Assembly (NCBI GenBank): GCA_030457025.1
Contig: JAKDSA010000024.1
Span: 1-34,547 of the forward strand
Length of the DNA stretch: 34,547 nucleotides
Origin: Brevibacterium sp.
GTDB taxonomy: Bacteria; Actinomycetota; Actinomycetes; Actinomycetales; Brevibacteriaceae
Direction: 5' to 3'
In this document: in pieces, positions 1 to 7,685 of the stretch
Layout: every line of letters starts with the position of its first letter
How positions within the stretch are numbered: position 1 is the first letter of the stretch
The notes under the pieces: model-generated
What the model was told of the DNA's origin: nothing
Seen by the model: only the letters and a program-made list of their open reading frames with translations
The model's database searches: none
Translations under genes and position numbers: made by a program

Positions 1-343
1 TGCCGAAGTAGTCGAAGCAGTTGGCGATGTCGTCCATGTCGATCTCGGACTCGACATAGCGCTTGCCCGTGTCGAGTGATTCGGCACGAGCGAACTCGGC
101 CTTGCGCTCACGCAGGACCGAAGCGAACTTGAGGAGAAGATCGCCCCGCTCACTGGCGGGCACGCTTGACCACACGCCGGAGTCGAAGGCCCGACGTGCA
201 GCGGCGATTGCGAGCTCAGTATCGGCGGGACTGGCTTCGTCCACCTCTGCGACGAAACTGCCGTCTGCGGGATTATGGATCTCTCTGACCCCGCCGTTCT
301 GGGCCGAAACCCACTGTCCGTCAATGTAAAGCGTGTTGGGCAC
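1..343 (-). CDS. Aldehyde dehydrogenase, N-terminal part (runs off left edge)
   Basis: NAD(P)-dependent aldehyde dehydrogenases oxidise an aldehyde to its carboxylic acid. Only the first 114 or so residues are present. The start is GTG at 343-341 (reading leftward), preceded by a good AGGAG ribosome binding site at about 349-353. The translation begins MPNTLYIDGQWV, followed by the family's N-terminal pattern: IHNPADGS, a stretch of alternating acidic and alanine residues, AARRAFDSGVW, ERGDLLLKFA and ESLDTGK. The style (DIANCFDYFG near residue 110) resembles betaine-aldehyde or aminoaldehyde dehydrogenases, but the catalytic Cys and Glu lie outside the window, so the substrate cannot be called. 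It is divergent from the gene at 1238. Confidence 0.9.
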   Translation of the reverse strand, partial: MPNTLYIDGQWVSAQNGGVREIHNPADGSFVAEVDEASPADTELAIAAARRAFDSGVWSSVPASERGDLLLKFASVLRERKAEFARAESLDTGKRYVESEIDMDDIANCFDYFG

Positions 344-553
344 GATGTCTCCTATTCCTTGATGGTGAAAATCGCTGAAATTGAGTGTGAGGTTCTCCGG
401 TGCACCACTGTGGGCGGGGGAGTCAAGGCTGTTCGCATGCCTCCTCTTTCCGCTGGTGGTGACGCTTCTGAAAGCCACGATATGCGAACAAGGGTCTCCG
501 ATGCTCAATCGAATGAATCGGATCACAGAATGGAGGCCTCAAAGCCCGAATAT

Positions 554-593
554 GCGGGGCCGAACGGTGTTGGTTTCCAACACCGGCCCCCGC
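554..593. other. Long imperfect stem-loop / dyad
   Basis: A perfect 9-bp inverted repeat (arm CGGTGTTGG, loop TTT) occupies 565-585. The pairing extends outward, with bulges, through GCGGGG at 554-559 and CCCCCGC at 587-593, giving about 16 base pairs in all. No U-tract follows on either strand, so an intrinsic terminator is not well supported. It could be a repressor operator for the aldehyde dehydrogenase gene, whose start lies about 210 bp to the left, or an RNA structure. Confidence 0.6.
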
Positions 594-977
594 AAGGGTG
601 GTCCCGGAACTATTGTCACCAGCGGTGCTGTGTCGAACCATCTTCTGCGCTCCTGGCTCAGATGCCGCGGTGACAATGAGCACAATTGCAGGGAGGGCAA
701 TAGCGCAATTGAAAGAGCGGACAATCCCACGGCGATGACCGAACCTACGTCCGGGAACTCTGTGTGGGTGCAAGCAAAGAATAATTGCTGATGTAGTTTC
801 GCGTATCGATAATGCCATTGACGCGGGCGTGTACGAGGAAGTGACCTTCATGCTCGAATCTTCCACACCAGGCTTCATCAATCCCCTACCGACCGCGATG
901 AGATGACCGTACGTCTCCGCAGACCACTGCTGGCGGGACGTCTCGCCACGATTCTAACAGAGGCCTTGAGCGAGCCC

Positions 978-1007
978 TTGAACGAATGCCGGACCCGGAT
1001 TTCTAAT
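978..1007 (+). promoter_or_regulatory. Candidate sigma70-type promoter for the 1238 operon
   Basis: TTGAAC at 978-983 and TCTAAT at 1002-1007 are separated by 18 bp. If used, the transcript would carry a leader of about 220 nt before the GTG at 1238. A second, weaker option is GGACTT (1172-1177), 17 bp, TAGAAT (1195-1200), giving a leader of about 30 nt. Both are pattern matches only. Confidence 0.35.
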
Positions 1008-1237
1008 AGGGGAGCATTCCTTCTAACCATTCGCCCAGTTGTCACATGAGCGATCGAGGCTGCGGTAGGCCCGTAGGCTATTCGGCTTTAAAGTGTCCGC
1101 CTGCGGAGAAAGAGAGCTGACCGCGGTCGCTGCGACTCTTCGCTCACCGTCAATACGTGTTCCCACGCACAGGACTTAACTGTTTTGAGTGCACTAGAAT
1201 GGTGCAGAATCATTGAAAAGACTTTATAGGGAGAATC

Positions 1238-2983
1238 GTGGCCCCAGGGGATTCGCGAGACAGCCAGCAGAACCGCCGCTCGGACGGCGGGCGCCGCTCA
1301 GATCGCGACAGCAATCACAATCGTCGACAGGACTCCACCCAGTCCCGGGGCGAGCGCGGGTCACGTAACTCCGATCGTCGCGATGACCGTCGTGGTGGGT
1401 ACCAGGGGAATCGCAGCAACGATGGTGAGCGTCGCGGCGGGTATCAGGGTAATCGCAGCAACGATGGTGAACGCCGTGGCGGCTACCAGGGCAACCGGAG
1501 TGAAGGCGGCGAACGCCGCAGCTTCGGCGGTGACCGTCGTGACGATCGCCGTGGTGGTCACCAGGGTGACCGTCGTAACGACGGCGAGCGCCGAGGCGGA
1601 TACCAAGGTAATCGCAGCAACGATGGTGAACGTCGTGACGAGCGCCGAGGCGGATACCAAGGTAATCGCAGCAACGACGGCGAACGCCGCAGCTTCGGCG
1701 GGGACCGCCGTGACGACCGCCGCGGTGGATACCAGGGCAAGCGTCGCGACGACCGCGGAGGAGGCCGACGTCGCGATGACGGCGGTGGAAACCGCGGAGG
1801 TTACGGCCGGAACAACAATGACCGCAGGGCTACGCGATCAACCGATACCGGCGAATACGCACGCGAGCAGCGCGCACGCCGGCCACGTATCCAAGAGCCG
1901 CCGATCCCCGAAGAGGTCACCGGCAAGGAACTCGACAAGGAGTTGCTGGGCCAGCTGCGTTCCCTTGACAAGGAGAACGCCGCAGCCGTTGCCAAGCACC
2001 TGGTCTCCGCGGGCGGGTTCTTGGACGTCGATCCGGAACGCGCCTACGAACATGCGAAGGCGGCCATGGCTCGGGCCGGCCGCGTCGGGTTGGTCCGAGA
2101 GGCACTCGGCATTGCTGCCTATCACGTGGAGAAGTACGACGAGGCTGTTCGCGAGCTGCGCACGCATCGACGCATCTCCGGTTCCAACGACAACATTGCT
2201 CTCATCGCCGACGCGGAACGCGGTCGTGAAAAGCCTCGGAAGGCCCTCGAACTGTTCGAATCGGCGGGCGAGCTCGATCTCGACAACGACGCCCGCACCG
2301 AACTCGTCATCGTTGCCGCCGGAGCGAAGTCGGACCTCGGCGACCTCAAAGGAGCACGTTCTCTGATCGAGGCCGAGGACTTCACCCAGAAGCCCAGCGG
2401 TGCATTGGTGCGTCTGATGGCCGCATACTCAGAGGTGCTGCGCCTCCACGGTGAAACCGAGATGGCCGACAAATACGAAGAACTGTCGCGGCGCACCGCC
2501 AAGGCCACAGGAACCCTGTTCGGGGACGAAGAACCCGACCCCAACCTCGGCGTGGAGATCGAGACCGTCGAGGAGATCCCCGATGAAGAGCTCATCGAGC
2601 CCGGCGCAGATGCCGCCGACGAGGATCAGGCTGTCGACGCGTCGGATGACTCCGCGTCGGATGACTCCGCCGCAGATGACGCTGTCGCAGCTGACTCAGG
2701 TGCTGACTACGCTGATGACGAGCAAGCTCCGGCGACGTCGAAGACACACGTTTCGGACAAGGAGCTGAAGAAGGTCAAGGTCTCCGATGAGGAGATCGAG
2801 GCCGAACTCGACGAACTGCTCGAGGACGCCGAAGACGCCGACGCCAATGCGGAAAAGACTACCGAGACCTCCGCTGATGAGGCTCCCGCGGAAGCTGCAG
2901 AGCAGGAGACGAGCCTCAAGCCTGCTGACAGCGCGAAATCAGAGGAGTCGAACGCGTCGTATCGGCTGAACGGTCATCAGTGA
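1238..2983 (+). CDS. TPR-repeat protein with Arg/Gly-rich N-terminus and acidic C-terminus (Rv1691 position)
   Basis: 581 residues. The start is GTG at 1238 with AGGGAG at about 1228-1233. It has three parts. Residues 1-205 are Arg/Gly/Asp/Asn-rich, with seven RRGGYQG-type repeats between about 51 and 168. Residues 225-430 are a helical region with TPR-like features, including an AYEHAKAAMARAGR helix and KYDEAVRELR, and match the position and general character of the conserved actinobacterial TPR protein found upstream of the glycerol-3-phosphate phosphatase gene. Residues 430-560 are strongly acidic (runs of Asp, Glu, Ala, Ser). No catalytic motif is visible. RGG-type repeats often bind RNA in other proteins, but the role here is unknown. 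The stop overlaps the next start by 4 bp, so the two are probably co-translated. Confidence 0.85.
   Translation: MAPGDSRDSQQNRRSDGGRRSDRDSNHNRRQDSTQSRGERGSRNSDRRDDRRGGYQGNRSNDGERRGGYQGNRSNDGERRGGYQGNRSEGGERRSFGGDRRDDRRGGHQGDRRNDGERRGGYQGNRSNDGERRDERRGGYQGNRSNDGERRSFGGDRRDDRRGGYQGKRRDDRGGGRRRDDGGGNRGGYGRNNNDRRATRSTDTGEYAREQRARRPRIQEPPIPEEVTGKELDKELLGQLRSLDKENAAAVAKHLVSAGGFLDVDPERAYEHAKAAMARAGRVGLVREALGIAAYHVEKYDEAVRELRTHRRISGSNDNIALIADAERGREKPRKALELFESAGELDLDNDARTELVIVAAGAKSDLGDLKGARSLIEAEDFTQKPSGALVRLMAAYSEVLRLHGETEMADKYEELSRRTAKATGTLFGDEEPDPNLGVEIETVEEIPDEELIEPGADAADEDQAVDASDDSASDDSAADDAVAADSGADYADDEQAPATSKTHVSDKELKKVKVSDEEIEAELDELLEDAEDADANAEKTTETSADEAPAEAAEQETSLKPADSAKSEESNASYRLNGHQ
1388..1741 (+). 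repeat. Tandem RGG-type coding repeat
   Basis: A 42-bp unit (14 codons, consensus RRGGYQGNRSNDGE) recurs with variation; seven RRGG[YH]QG cores can be counted. Two copies of an inserted RRSFGGDRRDD segment lie within the array. The repeats keep the reading frame and are part of the TPR protein gene, so this is a protein-level repeat, not a CRISPR array. Confidence 0.9.
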
Positions 2984-4050
2984 CGCCAGCCGCGAACGCA
3001 GCATCACCGGTCGATCGATGTGCGTCCGAGGAATCGGGCGCTCCGATCGACTGTGTGCTGTTCGACCTCGACGGCGTCGTCTACCACGGTCCTGACCCGA
3101 TCACCGGGGCAGTGGAGGCCATCAGTTGGCTTCACGAGCAGTCCATCCCGGTCAGCTATGTCACGAACAATGCCACCCGCACCGCCGAGGTGGTGGCCGA
3201 TCACATTTCGACGCTGGGCATCCGCACCTCACCGGCCGAGGTGACCACCTCGGCGCAGGTGCTGGCCGGGCAGCTGGCAGCGAAATTCGGAACCGGCGCC
3301 TCCGTCTATCTCGTGGGCACAACCGGCCTGGCCACAGCACTGGAAGCCGAGGGCCTGAGAGTCACTCGGACCCTTGACGATGACCCAGTCGTCATCGCCC
3401 AGGGCCTCGACCCGGACATCACCTACCAGACGATCGTGCGCGCCTGTGAGGCAATCACATCTGGGATCGAATGGTGGGCAACCAACCCCGACTATTCGAT
3501 GGTCGGACCCAGAAGCCGGGTCCCAGGCAATGGTGCGTTCATCGACATGCTCTCCCGACTCACCGGCGCACAGCCGACCGTTGTCGGCAAACCCTCACCG
3601 CACATGATGGAATTCGCAGCGCACAGGATCGGTGCCGAGCGTCCGCTGATGGTCGGAGATCGCCTTGACACGGATATCGAGGGCGGCAACTCAGCGGGAT
3701 TCGAAACCGCTCTCGTCCTCACCGGCGTCCACGACATCCATGACGCGCTCAGAGCGGGCCCGGGACGCCGCCCCACCTACATCCTGCCCAGCCTGCGCAG
3801 TCTGGGCACGCTCATCGTCGGCAGCGACCCAGCAAGGGCCGAAGAGAGGCCGGAATCGTCTGAGACCCCGCTGCCCTCTGCCGACGGAGATTCGGCTGAA
3901 TGTCGAATCGTCGATGGTCAACTGCGCCTGGACGAATCGTCCCGAGCCGAAGTCTCCGCTGTCCAAAACGCACTCCGATCAGCATGGGCGGCCACGGACC
4001 GCGGTGAAGACATCAGGCCGGGGAACCTGCCACGGAGGATCCATGACTGA
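2980..4050 (+). CDS. HAD-IIA phosphatase, probable glycerol-3-phosphate phosphatase
   Basis: 356 residues, GTG start overlapping the upstream stop by 4 bp. Four HAD motifs are visible: the nucleophile motif FDLDGVVYHG (Asp29, Asp31), the threonine motif YVTNNATRT, the lysine in VGKPSPHMMEFA, and the acidic motif VGDRLDTDIEGG. The cap type and order fit the NagD/PGP-like HAD-IIA subfamily. The M. tuberculosis gene in this position (Rv1692) is a D,L-glycerol-3-phosphate phosphatase, thought to recycle glycerol during glycerophospholipid turnover; the same role is inferred here from synteny. About 80 C-terminal residues after the HAD core, rich in Ser, Glu and Arg, form an extension of unknown function. 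Confidence 0.88.
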   Translation: MTPAANAASPVDRCASEESGAPIDCVLFDLDGVVYHGPDPITGAVEAISWLHEQSIPVSYVTNNATRTAEVVADHISTLGIRTSPAEVTTSAQVLAGQLAAKFGTGASVYLVGTTGLATALEAEGLRVTRTLDDDPVVIAQGLDPDITYQTIVRACEAITSGIEWWATNPDYSMVGPRSRVPGNGAFIDMLSRLTGAQPTVVGKPSPHMMEFAAHRIGAERPLMVGDRLDTDIEGGNSAGFETALVLTGVHDIHDALRAGPGRRPTYILPSLRSLGTLIVGSDPARAEERPESSETPLPSADGDSAECRIVDGQLRLDESSRAEVSAVQNALRSAWAATDRGEDIRPGNLPRRIHD

Positions 4051-4228
4051 ACCGATGCACCAATCACAGCAGCCCGCAGCGCCCACGCCTGCCTCGGTCA
4101 ACGGTGATGTGCCGATCGAGTCTTGGCGTCGCGGACTTGAGCAGATCAGCGAAGCCCCGAGCACCGAACGACACGGACTCCTGTCCACGATGCTCGATGA
4201 CCTCGACTCACAGGTGAGTTCGTTGTGA
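4043..4228 (+). CDS. Small conserved-position protein (Rv1693 position)
   Basis: 61 residues, beginning MTEPMHQSQQP. The ATG at 4043 has GGAGG about 6 nt upstream and overlaps the end of the phosphatase gene by 8 bp; its stop overlaps the tlyA start by 4 bp. The first 25 residues are Pro/Ala/Gln-rich; the rest (SWRRGLEQISEAPSTERHGL onward) is likely helical. A small protein lies between the phosphatase and tlyA at this place in M. tuberculosis as well. I do not recognise a domain. The tight coupling on both sides and the ribosome binding site argue that it is translated. Confidence 0.75.
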   Translation: MTEPMHQSQQPAAPTPASVNGDVPIESWRRGLEQISEAPSTERHGLLSTMLDDLDSQVSSL

Positions 4229-5028
4229 GCCGACTCGACCGCGAACTGGTCGAACGGGAGCTGATCACGACACGCTCCCGTGCTGCCCGAGAGATCGCCG
4301 CCGGACGCGTCAGCGTCAACGGCAGCGTAGTGTCCAAGCCCGCGCAGGCTGTGACGAACGTCGACGAGCTCACGGTCACAGAACCCGACCCCTGGGTAGC
4401 GCGCAGCGCGCACAAACTCCTCGGTGCCCTCGAGGCCTTCTCCATCGGCGACTTCACAGGCAGGTCCGTGCTCGACGCCGGTGCCTCCACCGGCGGCTTC
4501 ACTCAGGTCCTCCTGCACCGGGGTGCACAGGAGGTGTGGGCCGTCGACGTCGGACACGACCAGTTCGACGCCGGGCTCCGCGAGGATCCACGGGTCCGTG
4601 TCCGTGAAGGCCTCAACCTGCGCGAACTCGACCACTCCGACGTGCCCCAGGTCGACGTGGTCGTCGCCGACGTGTCATTCATCTCCCTGCGTCTGCTGCT
4701 GGCCCCGCTGCTGGCTGCGACACTGCCGACCGGAGAGCTGCTGCTCATGGTCAAACCCCAATTCGAACTCGCCCGCAGCGCACTGGACAAGCACGGGGTC
4801 GTGTCGACCGTGAGCAACCGACGCCGAGCACTTGACTCCGTCCTGACCGCCATCGGCGAACACGAGGCCCGCGTGATCGACATCGCGGCCTCCGTCCTCC
4901 CGGGTCCGAGCGGGAACAGGGAGTATTTCCTGCGTGTTCGACCAGGGAAAACACGGACCGAGTCCGATAGGCTCAACGAGGCGGACATCGCAGCCCATCT
5001 GGACCAGATCATGAGAGGAGAGCCGTGA
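4225..5028 (+). CDS. tlyA: TlyA rRNA 2'-O-methyltransferase
   Basis: 267 residues. TlyA methylates ribose 2'-OH groups of a 16S and a 23S rRNA cytidine; loss in mycobacteria gives capreomycin resistance. An N-terminal S4 RNA-binding domain spans about residues 1-65 (RLDRELVERELITTRSRA), followed by a Rossmann methyltransferase of the FtsJ type with the SAM loop LDAGASTGGF at about 82-92. The expected K-D-K-E catalytic set can be placed at the Lys of SAHKLLGAL, the Asp of VADVSF, the Lys of MVKPQFE and the Glu of GNREYFL. GTG start with a 4-bp overlap at each end, in the conserved tlyA-nadK-recN order. Confidence 0.95.
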   Translation: MSRLDRELVERELITTRSRAAREIAAGRVSVNGSVVSKPAQAVTNVDELTVTEPDPWVARSAHKLLGALEAFSIGDFTGRSVLDAGASTGGFTQVLLHRGAQEVWAVDVGHDQFDAGLREDPRVRVREGLNLRELDHSDVPQVDVVVADVSFISLRLLLAPLLAATLPTGELLLMVKPQFELARSALDKHGVVSTVSNRRRALDSVLTAIGEHEARVIDIAASVLPGPSGNREYFLRVRPGKTRTESDRLNEADIAAHLDQIMRGEP

Positions 5029-5966
5029 GCCGACACATCATGGTGCTGCTGCATCCCCAGCGCGAGGAATCAGCAGTGGCAGCGGTGAGCGTGTGGAAGG
5101 CGCTCCTCGACGACGGAATCACCCCGGTCGTCCTCGACGAAGAGGTCCTCGACTTCGCAGCGCGCAGTTCCCACGCGGACGTGCAGCAGGAGCTGCTCAG
5201 CCGCTGCGAGGTCATCGACCCAGCCCAGCTCGCGATCTGGAAGACCAGATGCGAACTCGTCATCGTCCTCGGCGGTGACGGCACGATCCTGCGGGCAGCC
5301 GAACGCTTCCACGGGTCGGGGGTTCCGCTCATGGGCGTCAACTTAGGTCATGTGGGATTCCTCGCCGAGAGCGAACGCGAAGACCTCGCCGAGGCGGTCC
5401 ATCGGGCTTCCCAGCGCGACTACCTGGTCGAGGAGCGCCTCGCCCTCGACGTGACCGTGTGGCACGAAGGGGAGGCGATCTACAACGCCTGGGCCCTCAA
5501 CGAGGCCACGATCGAGAAGACGTCCAAGGCACGCATGATCGACGTCGTCCTCGGCGTCGACGCTCGACCGGTGTCCTCATTCGGCTGCGACGGAGTCATT
5601 CTGGCCACACCCACCGGGTCGACCGCGTATGCATTCTCGGCCGGCGGGCCCATCGTCTGGCCCGAGGTCGAAGCCCTGCTGCTCATTCCCATCTCAGCCC
5701 ACGCACTGTTCACCGAGCCCCTCATCGTCAACCCCGACTCCCGCCTCGGCGTCGAGATCTCTCCGCGGAATCCCGACTTCTCGGCGGTTCTGTGGTGTGA
5801 CGGTCGGAGAGCCTTGGAGCTGCCCGCCGGTGCGCGCATCGAAGCAAAGCGCTCCGAATCTCCGATCAAGCTGGCCCGGCTGCGCACCGGACCCTTCACC
5901 GATCGATTGGTGGCGAAGTTCCGACTGCCCGTCTCCGGTTGGCGGGGACCGATCGAGGAGGCGTAG
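5025..5966 (+). CDS. nadK: NAD kinase
   Basis: 313 residues. It phosphorylates NAD to NADP using ATP or polyphosphate in the cytoplasm. The signature GGDGT lies at about residues 83-87 (VLGGDGTILRAAE), followed by GVNLGHVGFLAE, the NE motif in ALNEATIEKT, and the glycine-rich GDGVILATPTGSTAYAFS-like segment near residues 187-205 (here beginning FGCDGVIL), all typical of bacterial NadK. Start GTG overlaps the tlyA stop by 4 bp. Length is normal for actinobacteria. The position between tlyA and recN is widely conserved. Confidence 0.96.
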   Translation: MSRHIMVLLHPQREESAVAAVSVWKALLDDGITPVVLDEEVLDFAARSSHADVQQELLSRCEVIDPAQLAIWKTRCELVIVLGGDGTILRAAERFHGSGVPLMGVNLGHVGFLAESEREDLAEAVHRASQRDYLVEERLALDVTVWHEGEAIYNAWALNEATIEKTSKARMIDVVLGVDARPVSSFGCDGVILATPTGSTAYAFSAGGPIVWPEVEALLLIPISAHALFTEPLIVNPDSRLGVEISPRNPDFSAVLWCDGRRALELPAGARIEAKRSESPIKLARLRTGPFTDRLVAKFRLPVSGWRGPIEEA

Positions 5967-7670
5967 TTGATTTCCGAACTGAGGATCTCCCACCTCGGCG
6001 TGATCGCCGAAGCAGAGGTCGAACTCTCCACCGGCTTCACCGTCGTCACCGGTGAGACCGGTGCCGGCAAGACGATGTTCGTCTCGGCACTGTCTCTGCT
6101 CATGGGCCGCAAGGTCGGTGCAGGTGTGGTCCGCAAGGGAGCCGAGAAGGCCGAGGTCGAAGGCATCTTCTCCGATGTCACCGACTCCGTGCGCTCGCGC
6201 ATCGAAGAGGCCGGCGGCAGCGCCGAGGACGAAGCGATCATCTCCCGCACCGTGGCCCAGAAGGGTCGCGCCCGCGCAACCGCCGGTGGACGCACGGTAC
6301 CCATCTCCGTGCTGACCGAGATCTCTGGTGAGCTCATCACCCTCCACGGTCAGTCCGAGCAGCTGAGCCTCAAGGGCACCGCCCAGCAGAGGCAGCTCCT
6401 CGACAGCGCCGGGGGACCCGAACTCGAGGCTGTGGCGAAGAGGTACCGGGCAGCATTCGAGAACTGGCGCGAGACTGGCACCCGAGTCGCCCGCATCAAG
6501 GACAGCACCGCGGCCAGGCGGGAGAGGATCCTGTGGCTGAACGGCTGTCTGGAGGCCATCGACAAGGTCCGCCCGGTACCGGGCGAAGACGAAGCCCTGA
6601 CCGCGCAGGCCGCGAAACTCGGCGCCGCGGCAGAGATCACCCAGGCTGTGGGCAACGCCCACGACCTTCTCCTCGGCAGCGAACTCGACGATGCCGGCGC
6701 CGCCGTCGACCACGTGCACCAGGCGATCAGCGCCCTGTCCGACGTCGATTCCGCGGATCCGGAACTGGCCCGAATCAAAGATGCCCTCTCCGACGCGGTT
6801 CTGCGCCTGTCCGATTCGGCCGGCGAACTCAGCTCGTATCTGACCGGATTCGATGAGCTGGGGGAGACCTCACTCGAGGAGACCGAAGCTCGGAGGGCCG
6901 AACTCGGATCACTGGCACCCTACGGGCAGGACGTGGCCGAAGTCCTCGACTTCGAAACACGGTCCGCTCAGGAGCTGGCGGAGCTCGAAGCCGACGACCG
7001 CGACCTCGGACGCCTCGACGCCGAAATGGACGAGGCACGAGAAGCCATGGAATCAGCCGGTCGTGCCCTGACCGAGATCAGGACCGCGACGGCCGAGTCG
7101 TTCTCTTCCGCCGTGAGCGCAGAATTGGCAGCCCTGTCGATGCCGAAGGCCCAGGTGACGTTCGAACTCACCGAACGAGAGCCGGCAGTCCACGGCTGCG
7201 ACGATGTCCGCCTCACCTTCGCCCCGCACGATTCCTCTGCCGGAGACGACATCGGCAAGGTCGCCAGCGGCGGTGAGCTCTCGCGAGTGATGCTCGCCAT
7301 CGAAGTCGTCCGTGCGGCAGGGGAGGCCATCCCCACCTACGTCTTCGACGAAGTCGACGCCGGAGTCGGGGGAAAGGCCGCCATCGAGATCGGACGACGA
7401 TTGGCGAAACTGGCCCAGAACGCCCAAGTCATCGTCGTCACCCACCTGCCTCAGGTCGCGGCCTGGGCCGACACCCACGTCACCATCGTCAAGGACGACG
7501 ACGCCGAGACCGTGAAGTCCGGGGTCAGGGAACTGGACGAAGACGAACGGGTCATCGAACTCTCACGGATGCTCGCCGGAATGGAGGATTCCTCCTCGGC
7601 GAAGGCCCATGCCGCCGAACTCCTCGACTCGGCACGGCAGGTCAAGACCGGCCAGACGGCGCTGACATGA
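5967..7670 (+). CDS. recN: DNA repair ATPase RecN
   Basis: 567 residues. RecN is an SMC-like ATPase acting at DNA double-strand breaks. The Walker A motif TGETGAGKT lies near residues 28-36, the ABC signature SGGELSRVMLAIE near 433, and Walker B as YVFDEVDAGVGG. The middle (about 180-380) is Glu/Ala/Arg-rich and should form the two coiled-coil arms. The start is TTG at 5967, directly after the nadK stop, with GAGGAGG at 5955-5961, which is a full ribosome binding site and decides this start. Length matches the family. The gene ends 15 bp before steA. Confidence 0.95.
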   Translation: MISELRISHLGVIAEAEVELSTGFTVVTGETGAGKTMFVSALSLLMGRKVGAGVVRKGAEKAEVEGIFSDVTDSVRSRIEEAGGSAEDEAIISRTVAQKGRARATAGGRTVPISVLTEISGELITLHGQSEQLSLKGTAQQRQLLDSAGGPELEAVAKRYRAAFENWRETGTRVARIKDSTAARRERILWLNGCLEAIDKVRPVPGEDEALTAQAAKLGAAAEITQAVGNAHDLLLGSELDDAGAAVDHVHQAISALSDVDSADPELARIKDALSDAVLRLSDSAGELSSYLTGFDELGETSLEETEARRAELGSLAPYGQDVAEVLDFETRSAQELAELEADDRDLGRLDAEMDEAREAMESAGRALTEIRTATAESFSSAVSAELAALSMPKAQVTFELTEREPAVHGCDDVRLTFAPHDSSAGDDIGKVASGGELSRVMLAIEVVRAAGEAIPTYVFDEVDAGVGGKAAIEIGRRLAKLAQNAQVIVVTHLPQVAAWADTHVTIVKDDDAETVKSGVRELDEDERVIELSRMLAGMEDSSSAKAHAAELLDSARQVKTGQTALT

Positions 7671-7685
7671 GAGAATGGGCGAACC

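Larger units (their letters stand above)
344..1237. other. Intergenic region of about 900 bp between divergent genes
   Basis: No open frame here looks like a real protein. Several short overlapping frames exist, but their composition is uneven and none has both a ribosome binding site and a recognisable domain. The region holds a long imperfect stem-loop (554-593), a sigma70-like promoter candidate (978-1007), a second weaker one ending in TAGAAT (1195-1200), and a 55-codon open stretch (739-906) with protein-like composition but no good start, possibly a gene remnant. I see no tRNA or known riboswitch. Confidence 0.6.

Noticed and set aside
1388..1741. Regular repeats resembling a CRISPR-like array
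   Set aside because: The repeats are contiguous without unique spacers, keep one reading frame and encode RGG-type protein repeats; no cas genes are present.
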